The translations under genes and the position numbers were made by a program. Below the pieces are notes generated by a model. The model searched no databases. It was not told the DNA's origin and was given only the letters and a program-made list of their open reading frames with translations. DNA of 10,715 nucleotides, from positions 1 through 10,715 of the forward strand of contig CAYZXK010000205.1 of the NCBI GenBank assembly GCA_964482395.1. The letters run 5' to 3'. Shown piece after piece: positions 1 to 6,783 of the stretch; position 1 is the stretch's first letter; each line of letters opens with the position of its first letter. The stretch is from CAYZXK01 sp964482395. GTDB taxonomy: Bacteria; Planctomycetota; Phycisphaerae; UBA1845; Fen-1342.

Positions 1-7
1 CGGTCAT
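1..7 (-). CDS. Start of a divergent gene leaving the window (partial)
   Basis: Only the ATG and four further bases of this leftward gene lie in the window, so its product is unknown. The start is supported by a perfect AGGAGG at 20-15 on the minus strand, seven bases before the ATG at 7-5. A likely promoter lies just upstream at 45-37. The gene is divergent from the glycosyltransferase operon, with about 170 nt between the two starts. Confidence concerns the presence of a start, not any function. Confidence 0.6.
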
Positions 8-36
8 GGCTGGTCCTCCTGTGGTCTCTCACTATA

Positions 37-45
37 AGTATATCA
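37..45 (-). promoter_or_regulatory. Extended -10 promoter for the divergent left-edge gene
   Basis: On the minus strand the bases read TGATATACT, which is an extended -10 element (TGn followed by TATACT). Transcription would start near position 30. That gives a short leader containing the AGGAGG at 20-15 and the ATG at 7. No convincing -35 hexamer lies 16-18 nt upstream, which is tolerated by extended -10 promoters. A second possible -10 (TATAGT) follows at 36-31. The assignment rests on motif match and position only. Confidence 0.45.
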
Positions 46-61
46 GCTCACCGGGTTTGGC

Positions 62-80
62 GGCCGGCGCTTCGCCGGTC
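62..80. repeat. Inverted repeat between the divergent genes
   Basis: CCGGCG (64-69) and CGCCGG (73-78) form a perfect 6-bp inverted repeat around a 3-nt CTT spacer. It extends to 8 bp with one G-T wobble. It lies about 20 nt upstream of the extended -10 of the leftward gene and about 100 nt before the rightward glycosyltransferase. It could be an operator or an RNA hairpin, or simply chance in GC-rich DNA. No T tract follows on either strand, so a terminator is unlikely. Confidence 0.3.
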
Positions 81-178
81 GCAGGTCAAGGACACGTGGC
101 CCCGCGGGCATAGGTTATTATGGGCGGTCTGAGGCGCGATCTGGACGTCGAATGGCCCACCCTGGGTAGCGATGGTCA

Positions 179-2452
179 ATGGATCCGGCCGCTCAAATCC
201 GGCGCAAACTCGGCTCACCCGGACGTGGTCGCTCGCGGCTGGCGCAAGGAATCGGGCTGTCTGCCGCCCTGTTGATCGGCCTGCTGCTGCGAACCGCATA
301 CCTCAGGGAGTTAGCTGGAACGCCAGACTTCTCGGTGCCCCTGGCGGATGCGGCGTTTCACGATTACTGGGCTCGCGGGCTGGTGACCGGCGACTGGACC
401 CCACCCTCGGGCTGCGACGATCCACGAATTGGAAGCTCGCCGTATTTACGGCCACCGGGATACCCCTATTTCCTCGCCTTCCTGTATTGGGCGTTCGGCC
501 CGGGCAACTACCTGGCGGTGCGGGTAGCCCAAATGGCACTGGGCTTGGTCAGCGTCGGCCTAGGCTACGCTCTGGCCCGGTCGCTATTCGGGCACCGAGC
601 GGCCCTGATCTGCGCCCTGCTTCTGTCCGTCCACTGGGCATTTATCTACTACGAAGGAGAACTGCAAGAACCGTTTCTGCTGGTGCTGCTCGCGCTGTCG
701 GCGTTGCTCCTGTTGCAGCGATGGGCTAGGCGGGCCACGGTCCTGCGTGGTCTGGCCGCCGGCCTGCTGCTGGGGCTGATGGCTCTGGTACGCCCCAACG
801 CGCTGGCTTTTGTCCCGGTCGCGAGCCTGTGGATGTTCTGGGCGCTACGCCGCCGGGCTGGGCTGTCGCAGTCGGTCCGGTCCGCGGGTGCCCTGCTGCT
901 GGGGGCGGCACTGGCGGTGGTGCCGGCCACGATCCGGAACTATGTCGTGTCCCGCGATCTGGTTCTGATCTCCGGCAACGGTGCCATCAACCTATACATC
1001 GGAAACAACCCCCTCAGCGACGGCTATACCGCCCGGATACCGGAACTCCGCGCCTGGACCGGACAGACCGTCTGGAGCTGGTTCATCTACAATCGAATCG
1101 TTCGGGCGGTCGAGGCGGAAGTCGGAAGGCCACTGAAGCACTCGGAAGTATCGGCCTACTTTCGCGACCGGGCCTGGCGATACATGTGCCAGAACCCGGG
1201 GCACTGTTTGGCCCTGGCGGTCAAGCGTCTGTTGCTGCTGCTCGGGCCGGCCGAGGTGGCCAACAACAAGGAGGTGCATTTCGAGCGCCGATTTTCCGCG
1301 ATCCTGAGGTTTCTGCCCGGGTTTTCGCTGGCTCTCGCGTCCGGGGTACTGGGCTTGGCGATGCTCGCGAGGCAGCGTTGGGGCAAATCGCCCACGGGTC
1401 TGCCGGCGGCCGGCGGCCCGCCAGTGGATGTTCAATTCCATTTGCTTGTGCTGCTTTTTGTCGCGGTTTACTTGGCCTCATTCGTGCCGTTTCTGGCCGC
1501 TGAGCGCTTCCGGGTTCCGATAGTGCCATTTCTGCTGTTGTATGGCGGCTACGGTATGGGTCGATTGTGGGACCTGGCCCGGGCGCGGGAATTCCGCCGC
1601 CTGATAGTATGGGGTTTGGCCGGGACGGCGCTGTTCGCCGCAGCCCAAATCCGCTGGACCAGATACGAGCCGCACTTGGCGGTCTGGCACCTTGGTCGCG
1701 GGGAAGCATACCTGCTACGTGGCGATCGGCCTCGCGCGATCGAAGAGTATTACCGGGCGGTGAGCGCTGAACCTGGCTATGTGGCCGCGCGGCGGAGTCT
1801 GGCCGCCGTCCTGGTTCAGGCTGGCCGGTTGGACGAGGCTATCGACCAGTATCGCGCGGTGGTGGGGCAGACGCCGGAGGACCCTGACGCCTACCACGCC
1901 TTGGGGGGAGTGCTGGCGGAGCGCGGCCTGTTTGAGCAGGCGGAGGCGGCTTACCGCACGGCCCAGCGACTGGATCCGCAGTCGCCCGGACCGCATCTGA
2001 ACCTGGGGAACCTGTATCTGGAGTGGGGTCGGGCGGACCTGGCGGCGGCCCAGTACGTCCGGGCCCTGGAACTCCAGCACAACCTGGCTGAGGCCCATTA
2101 CGGGCTCGGGCGAGCATACCAGGCCCAACATGACCTGAACCGGGCCGAAGCGGCCTACCAGGCCGCCGTCCAGGCCAACCCGGCCTTTGTTGAAGCCCGG
2201 ATAAATCTCGGCACCGTGCTGGCCGAGCGGCAGCAGTTCGAGGCGGCCATCGAGCAGTATGAACACGTTCTGGCGATCGATTCCCAGCGTTTCGAGGCCC
2301 ATTACAACCTGGCCGCCGCCCTGGCTGCCCTTGGGCGAACTGAGCAGGCCATTGCCGCGGTGAAGCACGCGCTTGCGATTCAGCCAGAGAATGCCGCCGC
2401 ACGCCAGATGCTCCGGACTCTTCAAGCTCGGTCCGGCAAGCCGCCCGGCTAG
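179..2452 (+). CDS. GT39-family membrane glycosyltransferase with C-terminal TPR domain
   Basis: Integral membrane glycosyltransferase of the PMT/ArnT (GT39) superfamily. Such enzymes transfer sugars from polyprenyl-phosphate donors to lipids or proteins on the outer face of the inner membrane; the substrate here is unknown. After the first membrane helix (about 23-40) a loop carries D57 and the AFHDYW stretch typical of the catalytic loop. RPPGYPYFLA (91-100), PATIRNY (249-255), SGNGAINLYIGNN (265-277) and ERFRVPIVPF (442-451) are family-like, with many hydrophobic helices up to about 490. Residues 497-745 form about seven TPRs of 34 residues (for example YHALGGVLAERGLFEQAEAAY). An in-frame TAG at 167-169 makes ATG 179 the first possible start; no strong Shine-Dalgarno precedes it. 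It heads a unit with a small anchored protein, a second GT39 enzyme and a PAP2 phosphatase. Family confidence is high; substrate is unassigned. Confidence 0.85.
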   Translation: MDPAAQIRRKLGSPGRGRSRLAQGIGLSAALLIGLLLRTAYLRELAGTPDFSVPLADAAFHDYWARGLVTGDWTPPSGCDDPRIGSSPYLRPPGYPYFLAFLYWAFGPGNYLAVRVAQMALGLVSVGLGYALARSLFGHRAALICALLLSVHWAFIYYEGELQEPFLLVLLALSALLLLQRWARRATVLRGLAAGLLLGLMALVRPNALAFVPVASLWMFWALRRRAGLSQSVRSAGALLLGAALAVVPATIRNYVVSRDLVLISGNGAINLYIGNNPLSDGYTARIPELRAWTGQTVWSWFIYNRIVRAVEAEVGRPLKHSEVSAYFRDRAWRYMCQNPGHCLALAVKRLLLLLGPAEVANNKEVHFERRFSAILRFLPGFSLALASGVLGLAMLARQRWGKSPTGLPAAGGPPVDVQFHLLVLLFVAVYLASFVPFLAAERFRVPIVPFLLLYGGYGMGRLWDLARAREFRRLIVWGLAGTALFAAAQIRWTRYEPHLAVWHLGRGEAYLLRGDRPRAIEEYYRAVSAEPGYVAARRSLAAVLVQAGRLDEAIDQYRAVVGQTPEDPDAYHALGGVLAERGLFEQAEAAYRTAQRLDPQSPGPHLNLGNLYLEWGRADLAAAQYVRALELQHNLAEAHYGLGRAYQAQHDLNRAEAAYQAAVQANPAFVEARINLGTVLAERQQFEAAIEQYEHVLAIDSQRFEAHYNLAAALAALGRTEQAIAAVKHALAIQPENAAARQMLRTLQARSGKPPG

Positions 2453-2519
2453 TCACACGACCGCCGCTCCACCTTGACGGTCGGCGCCGCCCCGGGCAAG
2501 ATGCGGCCGCCAGGCCTGA

Positions 2520-2963
2520 ATGAGCGAGGGCGAGCGGAGGAATGTGGTAGAGCTGACCGTGAAGCCGAGCAACAAAAGAATAGTGACGTGGACCGTCCTG
2601 GTTGCAGCAGGGCTGGCCGCGATAGGGTGGCAGGCGATGCGCCTGACACGTCCCCGAGAAGGGGTACTCAGACTGGCAACGGTTACCAAGCTGGACGTGG
2701 CCAGTCGCAGCGGAGAGATCAGCTTCGTTCACCCGCGCAGTGGGCAGCCGATGACGATTGCCGCCGAGCATATCCCCGCTGAGTGCGAAATCACCGTTGA
2801 CGGTCGGCCTGCCACGCTCGCCGACGTGCGGGTGGGCGATACGGTGTCGGCCGGCGGCCTGATCTATCCCGATCACACCGTAAGTCCGCGATGGTTGCAC
2901 GTGACCCGGGCCACCAGCACGACCCGGCCTGCTCCCCAGGCCGGCGAGGCGGGCGATCATTAA
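2520..2963 (+). CDS. Small single-pass membrane protein with extracytoplasmic beta-rich domain
   Basis: Protein of 147 residues that I cannot place firmly in a named family. Residues 1-20 are charged, 21-40 form one hydrophobic helix preceded by K19 and R20, and about 48-130 form a soluble part that should lie outside the cytoplasm. That part contains GEISFVHP (65-72) and VDGRPATLADVRVGDTVSAGG (93-113). This resembles small beta-barrel domains such as DUF5666, in which a 'dG..atl.dl.vGd.V' segment recurs. The tail is rich in T, R, P and A. The stop is 4 nt before the next GT39 gene, so the two are surely cotranscribed. The start is uncertain: ATG 2520 has no clear Shine-Dalgarno, while GGAGG at 2536-2540 lies 3 nt before an in-frame GTG (2544) and 18 nt before another (2559). 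A role assisting the envelope glycosyltransferases is inferred from position only. Confidence 0.7.
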   Translation: MSEGERRNVVELTVKPSNKRIVTWTVLVAAGLAAIGWQAMRLTRPREGVLRLATVTKLDVASRSGEISFVHPRSGQPMTIAAEHIPAECEITVDGRPATLADVRVGDTVSAGGLIYPDHTVSPRWLHVTRATSTTRPAPQAGEAGDH

Positions 2964-2967
2964 CCGA

Positions 2968-4644
2968 ATGGACGCCCACCAGCCAGGCCGGGAATCGCTC
3001 GCTGGAGGGCGGTTCAGGTACGGACTGGCGGCCTGGTTACTGCTGGCGACCGGCGGGCTAGCCCACCTGATCTATCTGATCAACGACTGCCCGCTCGACC
3101 TTTCCGGCGACGAAGCCCACTACTGGGAGTGGTCGCGACGGCTGGATCTCAGCTACTACAGCAAAGGTCCGCTGGTCGCCTACATCATCGCCGGCTCGCG
3201 AGTGCTGCTGGCGGACTGGTCGCAGCGGCTGGTCGGCAGCGAGGCTCTGGCAGTCCGGGTGCCGGCCATTCTGCTCTCGGTCGGCACCGGGCTCGGCCTG
3301 TACGCTCTGGGACTGGCGACCCTGCGCTCCCCCCGGCTGGCACTGGCCGGCGTCGCGATCACCTGCACGATACCCATCCTGGCGGTCGGGGCGGTTTTGA
3401 TGACCATCGATGCCCCGCTGGCTTTCCTGTACGTGTGGGCACTGGTCGCGGTCGAACGCGGGCTGCGCGCCGGGCACACCCTGCCGTGGGTCTTGGCCGG
3501 GCTGCTGGTCGCTCTGGGAGTGCTGGCCAAATACACGATGCTCCTGATCGTCCCGACGGTTGCGCTGGTCATTTTGGTTGAAGCTGATTTTCGAGCGGTG
3601 TTACGCCGTCCGGGTCCGTACCTGGCTGGGGCTATCGGGCTGCTAGGCCTGGTCCCGATCGTGCTGTGGAATGCGAAGCACGATTGGGTGAGCTTCCGGC
3701 ACGTTGCCGGGCAGGCCGGCCTGGCCGGCCGACGCTCTTTCGATCTGTCCGGCCCGGTCAGCTACCTGGCCGGTCAGGCGGCAGTGATCGGGCCGATCTG
3801 GCTGGCCGGCATGCTTTATGCCGTAGTCAGTCTGTGGCGCAGGCCCCGGGAGCCCTTAGAGCGGCATTCGGCCGGTTCGGTCCGGCTGCTATGCGTGGCG
3901 GCACTGGTTCCGTGGCTGGGGTTTCTGGCATTCAGCCCGCTGACCAAGATTCAGCCCAACTGGCCGGCGGTGGCCCTCCTGCCCGGGACGATGCTGTTGG
4001 CCTTATGGCTGTCACGACTGTGGAACCGGCCGGATCACCGGGTTCGGCGCGCGGGACGCGCCTTGGCGGTGGCCGGGAGCGTGGCCGGCTTGGCAACCGT
4101 GGTGGCAGTGCACTACAGCGAGTTCCTGATGCCGGTCTTCGCCTGGCTGGCCCGTAACCAGCCGCCCTGGAACCTGACACCGGTCGCCAAGTTCGATCCG
4201 ACCGCCCGGCTGCGGGGCTGGTCGCAACTGGGGGCCGCGGTAGGCGAGATTCTTCGGGGTGAGCAGGCTGCGGGGCGCGACCCGTTCATCGCGACCGACG
4301 ATTATCAGAGCGCCAGCGAGATAGCGTTTTACTGTCCCGGCCAACCCACGGTTTACTGTTTCCAGGCCGCCCTGGGCGATCGGCAAAGCCAGTACGACAT
4401 CTGGCCCAACCCGATTCGCCAGCCGGAGGGTTTCCTGGGCCGGCCCTGCATCTATGTGGGTTCGCTCAAGCCGGAATTGACCGGCCAGGGCGGCTTGCCC
4501 CACGCGGCACTGCGACAGATCCGCTTGGCCGCTACCGTGGAGCACCGGGTCGGCGGGCATCTGGTGCAGGTCTGGCCGGTCTACGTGTGCGGAGAGTTCG
4601 CCGGGCTGCCGGCGGAGCTGACCGGCCGGGCCGGGAGGTTCTAG
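2968..4644 (+). CDS. GT39 (PMT/ArnT-like) membrane glycosyltransferase
   Basis: Polytopic glycosyltransferase of 558 residues, expected to use a polyprenyl-phosphate sugar at the outer face of the inner membrane. The first extracytoplasmic loop has the classic GDEAHYWEW (47-55, with D48 and E49) followed by SYYSKGPLVAY (63-72). Later family marks are MTIDAPLAF (145-153), LAKYTMLL (186-193), KIQPNWPAVAL (327-337) and a soluble C-terminal part with TDDYQSASEIAFYCPGQP (443-460). About ten or more helices fill residues 20-385. It differs from the GT39 protein encoded at 179-2452 in having no TPRs and a DEAHYW-type catalytic loop, so the two are not recent duplicates. It starts 4 nt after the small anchored protein and ends 1 nt before the PAP2 gene. 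The PAP2 neighbour fits lipid A or lipid-carrier chemistry, but the acceptor is unknown. Confidence 0.88.
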   Translation: MDAHQPGRESLAGGRFRYGLAAWLLLATGGLAHLIYLINDCPLDLSGDEAHYWEWSRRLDLSYYSKGPLVAYIIAGSRVLLADWSQRLVGSEALAVRVPAILLSVGTGLGLYALGLATLRSPRLALAGVAITCTIPILAVGAVLMTIDAPLAFLYVWALVAVERGLRAGHTLPWVLAGLLVALGVLAKYTMLLIVPTVALVILVEADFRAVLRRPGPYLAGAIGLLGLVPIVLWNAKHDWVSFRHVAGQAGLAGRRSFDLSGPVSYLAGQAAVIGPIWLAGMLYAVVSLWRRPREPLERHSAGSVRLLCVAALVPWLGFLAFSPLTKIQPNWPAVALLPGTMLLALWLSRLWNRPDHRVRRAGRALAVAGSVAGLATVVAVHYSEFLMPVFAWLARNQPPWNLTPVAKFDPTARLRGWSQLGAAVGEILRGEQAAGRDPFIATDDYQSASEIAFYCPGQPTVYCFQAALGDRQSQYDIWPNPIRQPEGFLGRPCIYVGSLKPELTGQGGLPHAALRQIRLAATVEHRVGGHLVQVWPVYVCGEFAGLPAELTGRAGRF

Positions 4645-4645
4645 C

Positions 4646-5413
4646 ATGGTCAGCAGACCCCGGCCGGTCGGGCCGGCGGCGCCGGCCGCGAGTGACCCGC
4701 CGTGCGGTGGTCAGCAGGCATGGGTCGCACGGGTCTGGCGAGCGCTGCCGCGGCCGGTGCCCTGGGCGTGGGTGATTTCGGGGCTGGTGCTGACCGGGGT
4801 CGGGTTCGCGGGACTGGATCGCTGGTTCTATGAGCAGGTTTCCCTGCGACTGAATACCGAGGGCATCGACCGTGACTTCTACCACGTCAGCCGCCTGTTC
4901 TGGGACGTCTGTCGTGGCGCGTTCGGCTACGGCCTGGCCGGGATCGCGATCGGAATCTCCCTCCTGATCCTGGATTCCGGTCGGAGCCGGGCCGTGCTGG
5001 CGGGATTCCTCGCCGTCCTGCTGACCGCACTGTCGGCCAATGTTGTCCAGCGGGCCGTCGGGCGAGCCCGCCCCAACCGGGCGGAATCTCACCTGACCTT
5101 CGCCCGTCCGCTTGCCGAACTGGTCAGCAGGAAGGGCATCTCGTTTCCCTCGGGCGAAGCAGCGACCGCGATGGCATTGGCCTGGGTGCTGGGACGCCTG
5201 CTGCCCCGGTGGAAAGGTGCCTTCTACGCCGCCGGCGCATTGGCGGCGAGCGCTCGACTGGTAAGCGGAGCACATTACCTCAGCGACGTCGCTGCGGGCT
5301 CTGTACTGGGCCGCTTGCTGTCGGCCTGGATTTTCAACCTCATCCGACCCGGCTCCAACGACGCTGGGCGGCACCGGGGCCCACCGGCCCAAATCGCTAA
5401 CGAGGGTGGCTGA
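4646..5413 (+). CDS. PAP2-family membrane phosphatase with atypical active-site motifs
   Basis: Membrane protein of 255 residues related to PAP2 phosphatases, which remove phosphate from undecaprenyl pyrophosphate, phosphatidic acid or lipid A. Motif 1 (K-x6-RP in the family) reads QRAVGRARP at 135-143: R142 and P143 are kept but the lysine is Q135. Motif 2 (PSGH) reads PSGE at 168-171. Motif 3 (SR-x5-H-x3-D) is ARLVSGAHYLSD at 203-214: R204, nucleophile H210 and D214 are kept but the serine is A203. Hydrophobic helices lie near 40-57, 92-109, 115-133, 172-185, 190-201 and 215-231. The start is well supported by GGGAGG at 4633-4638, seven bases before the ATG and inside the end of the preceding GT39 gene, which suggests translational coupling. 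It is the last gene of the unit, with a hairpin 75 nt downstream. The family is clear; full catalytic competence is uncertain. Confidence 0.85.
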   Translation: MVSRPRPVGPAAPAASDPPCGGQQAWVARVWRALPRPVPWAWVISGLVLTGVGFAGLDRWFYEQVSLRLNTEGIDRDFYHVSRLFWDVCRGAFGYGLAGIAIGISLLILDSGRSRAVLAGFLAVLLTALSANVVQRAVGRARPNRAESHLTFARPLAELVSRKGISFPSGEAATAMALAWVLGRLLPRWKGAFYAAGALAASARLVSGAHYLSDVAAGSVLGRLLSAWIFNLIRPGSNDAGRHRGPPAQIANEGG

Positions 5414-5488
5414 ATCAACTCGCCCGATTCGCCAACCGGGGGTAGCGGCCAAGTCTGCACGAAATGCATGCTGTCGGAAACGCATAGC

Positions 5489-5519
5489 GCCGGACCTCCG
5501 AGTCCGGCAACTTTCTTCA
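5489..5519 (+). terminator. Probable terminator of the glycosyltransferase/PAP2 unit
   Basis: GCCGGAC (5489-5495) and GTCCGGC (5502-5508) form a perfect 7-bp GC-rich stem with a 6-nt loop. AACTTTCTT follows, a modest T-rich stretch on the plus strand. It lies 75 nt after the PAP2 stop in the 176-nt space between two converging genes, where a terminator is expected. The T tract is weak, so Rho may contribute. Nothing else was recognised in 5414-5589. Confidence 0.5.
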
Positions 5520-5589
5520 GGCGGCCCAGCAGTTTGGCTGGCGTCGCACCGGAACCTGACCGCCATGGGACTCAAGCACTTGGCTTGGG

Positions 5590-6546
5590 TCAATCGAATC
5601 GCCACAGTCCGGCCTGGCGCGCCAGGCGGTGGGCTTCCGACAACTCCCTCATGGTCACCGGCCGGTTGATTTCGACAAAGCCAGGCCCGCCGTCGCTGGT
5701 CCGCGTCCCCACCCGGTTGGCCGGATGATACTGGGCCATTATGTTCACGTAGGTGTCCGGCGAGAGGTTATCCGCCAGCCAGCGGAAGATGGCAGCGCTC
5801 TCCTCGAGCAGGCCGGGCATCACCAGGTGGCGGATTAGAACGCCACGAGCGGCCACACCATCGGGCATGAAACGCAGCGGGCCGACCTGCCGGTGCATTT
5901 CGGCGATAGCCGCCCGGGCGTGATGGGCGTAGTCGCGGGCCCCCAGGTACCGCTGGCAGCACGGCTCGGTCCAGAGCTTGAAGTCTGGCATGTAGATGTC
6001 CACGATCCCGTCCAGCAGCCGCAGGGACTGTAGAGAATCGTAGGCGCTGGTGTTGTAGACGATGGGCAGCCGCAGGCCGGCGTCGACCGCCAGATACAGG
6101 GCTTCCAGCATCTGGGGCACGACATGCTCGGGGGTCACCAAGTTGATGTTGTGGCAGCCCTCGGCCTGGAGGGCGAGCATCATGTCGGCGATCTTACCCG
6201 GCCCATACTCCCGCCCCTCCACCAACTGGCTGATATCGAAGTTCTGGCAGAAGACGCACCGCAAGTTGCAGCCGGCCAGGAAGATGGTCCCGCTCCCGCG
6301 ACTGCCGCGCAGGCAGTCTTCCTCGCCGAAATGCGGGAAGGCCGAGCTGACTCGAGCATGCCGGCCGATCTGGCAGGTCCCGGTCTGCCCGGCCAGCCGA
6401 TCGACCCGGCAGTTGCGCGGGCAGACCTGACAGGAGCGGAGCGACTGGGTCGCCGCCTCGGCTCGGCGGCGCAGCTCCCCGGGGCTCAGCGTCAGGTACG
6501 CCGGCCGGAAGTCGTCGAGTTGGAATCTCGCATCGTCGACGGACAC
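5590..6546 (-). CDS. Radical SAM protein, PflX/COG1313 type (PFL-activase-like)
   Basis: Cytoplasmic radical SAM enzyme of 318 residues, related to pyruvate formate-lyase activases and closest in style to the uncharacterised PflX (COG1313) group. The SAM-binding [4Fe-4S] motif is C93-NLR-C97-VF-C100 followed by QN, in the family context GSGTIFLAGCNLRCVFCQN. An N-terminal cysteine set (C39, C42, C46, C58; CQVCPRNC...GTC) probably binds a second metal site. HFGEED (72-77), LVTPEHV (136-142), YNTSAYDS (164-171), YMPDFKLW (185-192) and YHPANRVG (273-280) are further group-like segments. The gene starts with GTG; GGGA lies about 8 nt upstream on the minus strand. Its substrate is unknown, and no glycyl-radical enzyme is nearby. 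The gene upstream on the same strand is an RND pump 237 nt away, so it may be transcribed alone. Confidence 0.85.
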   Translation of the reverse strand: MSVDDARFQLDDFRPAYLTLSPGELRRRAEAATQSLRSCQVCPRNCRVDRLAGQTGTCQIGRHARVSSAFPHFGEEDCLRGSRGSGTIFLAGCNLRCVFCQNFDISQLVEGREYGPGKIADMMLALQAEGCHNINLVTPEHVVPQMLEALYLAVDAGLRLPIVYNTSAYDSLQSLRLLDGIVDIYMPDFKLWTEPCCQRYLGARDYAHHARAAIAEMHRQVGPLRFMPDGVAARGVLIRHLVMPGLLEESAAIFRWLADNLSPDTYVNIMAQYHPANRVGTRTSDGGPGFVEINRPVTMRELSEAHRLARQAGLWRFD

Positions 6547-6687
6547 AAGCCGTTTCCCGAGACCCGCCGGGGCCGCTGACAGTTTAGCCGGTCAGCCGGC
6601 GGCCGGTGCAAAGGTGCCTGGGGCGACGACCTGGCGGGCGCCGAACGGGAGGTTCCTGCCAGCCCGATAAGCCACGGAGAAAAAATC

Positions 6688-6756
6688 ATGCTGGGCATCA
6701 TCCCGCGAAACTCGGCCTTCTTCGACCTGTTCGAGAAAGCCGGCGCGGCGCTGCAA
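6688..6756 (+). pseudogene. Truncated start of a DUF47/PhoU-like (Pit-accessory) gene
   Basis: A rightward start codon with a good ribosome binding site (GGAG at 6676-6679, 8-nt A-rich spacer) begins the peptide MLGIIPRNSAFFDLFEKAGA. This closely resembles, from memory, the N-terminus of DUF47 proteins (PF01865), about 210-residue PhoU-like helical proteins usually encoded just before a Pit phosphate transporter. Similarity stops after about 23 codons. The frame then continues as unrelated residues antisense to the RND gene, whose stop codon lies at 6786-6784. No downstream DUF47 or Pit sequence is present, so this is read as a remnant cut by a deletion or rearrangement, or as an assembly junction. 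The adjoining 6547-6675 holds no gene that I recognise. The family call rests on a short stretch. Confidence 0.55.
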
Positions 6757-6783
6757 TGCACCGATGGAAGGGCGCATCCGGAT

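Noticed and set aside
116..121. TATTAT as a -10 for the glycosyltransferase operon
   Set aside because: No usable -35 hexamer or extended -10 TG is correctly spaced. The operon promoter must lie in 43-178, but I cannot place it.
2536..2550. GGAGG followed by ATG at 2542 as a start
   Set aside because: The frame reads ATG TGG TAG, a two-codon ORF with only one base between GGAGG and ATG. It is more relevant to the choice of start of the small anchored protein.
1839..2960. 373-codon minus-strand open frame
   Set aside because: It is antisense to the TPR region and the small anchored protein. Its product is rich in R, P and G without domain features, as expected from a shadow frame in GC-rich DNA.
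5571..5589. Hairpin CTCAAGC/GCTTGGG next to the radical SAM stop codon
   Set aside because: On the strand of the radical SAM gene one stem pair is a mismatch and no T tract follows, so it is not a convincing terminator.
4532..5605. 357-codon minus-strand open frame
   Set aside because: It covers the PAP2 gene, which has recognisable motifs and a strong Shine-Dalgarno. The antisense product looks random and arginine/proline-rich.
6581..6612. TAAACT (-10) with TTGCAC or TTTGCA (-35) for the radical SAM gene, with inverted repeat GCCGG/CCGGC between them
   Set aside because: Spacing is 19-20 nt and both hexamers are poor matches. The short repeat is expected by chance in such GC-rich DNA.
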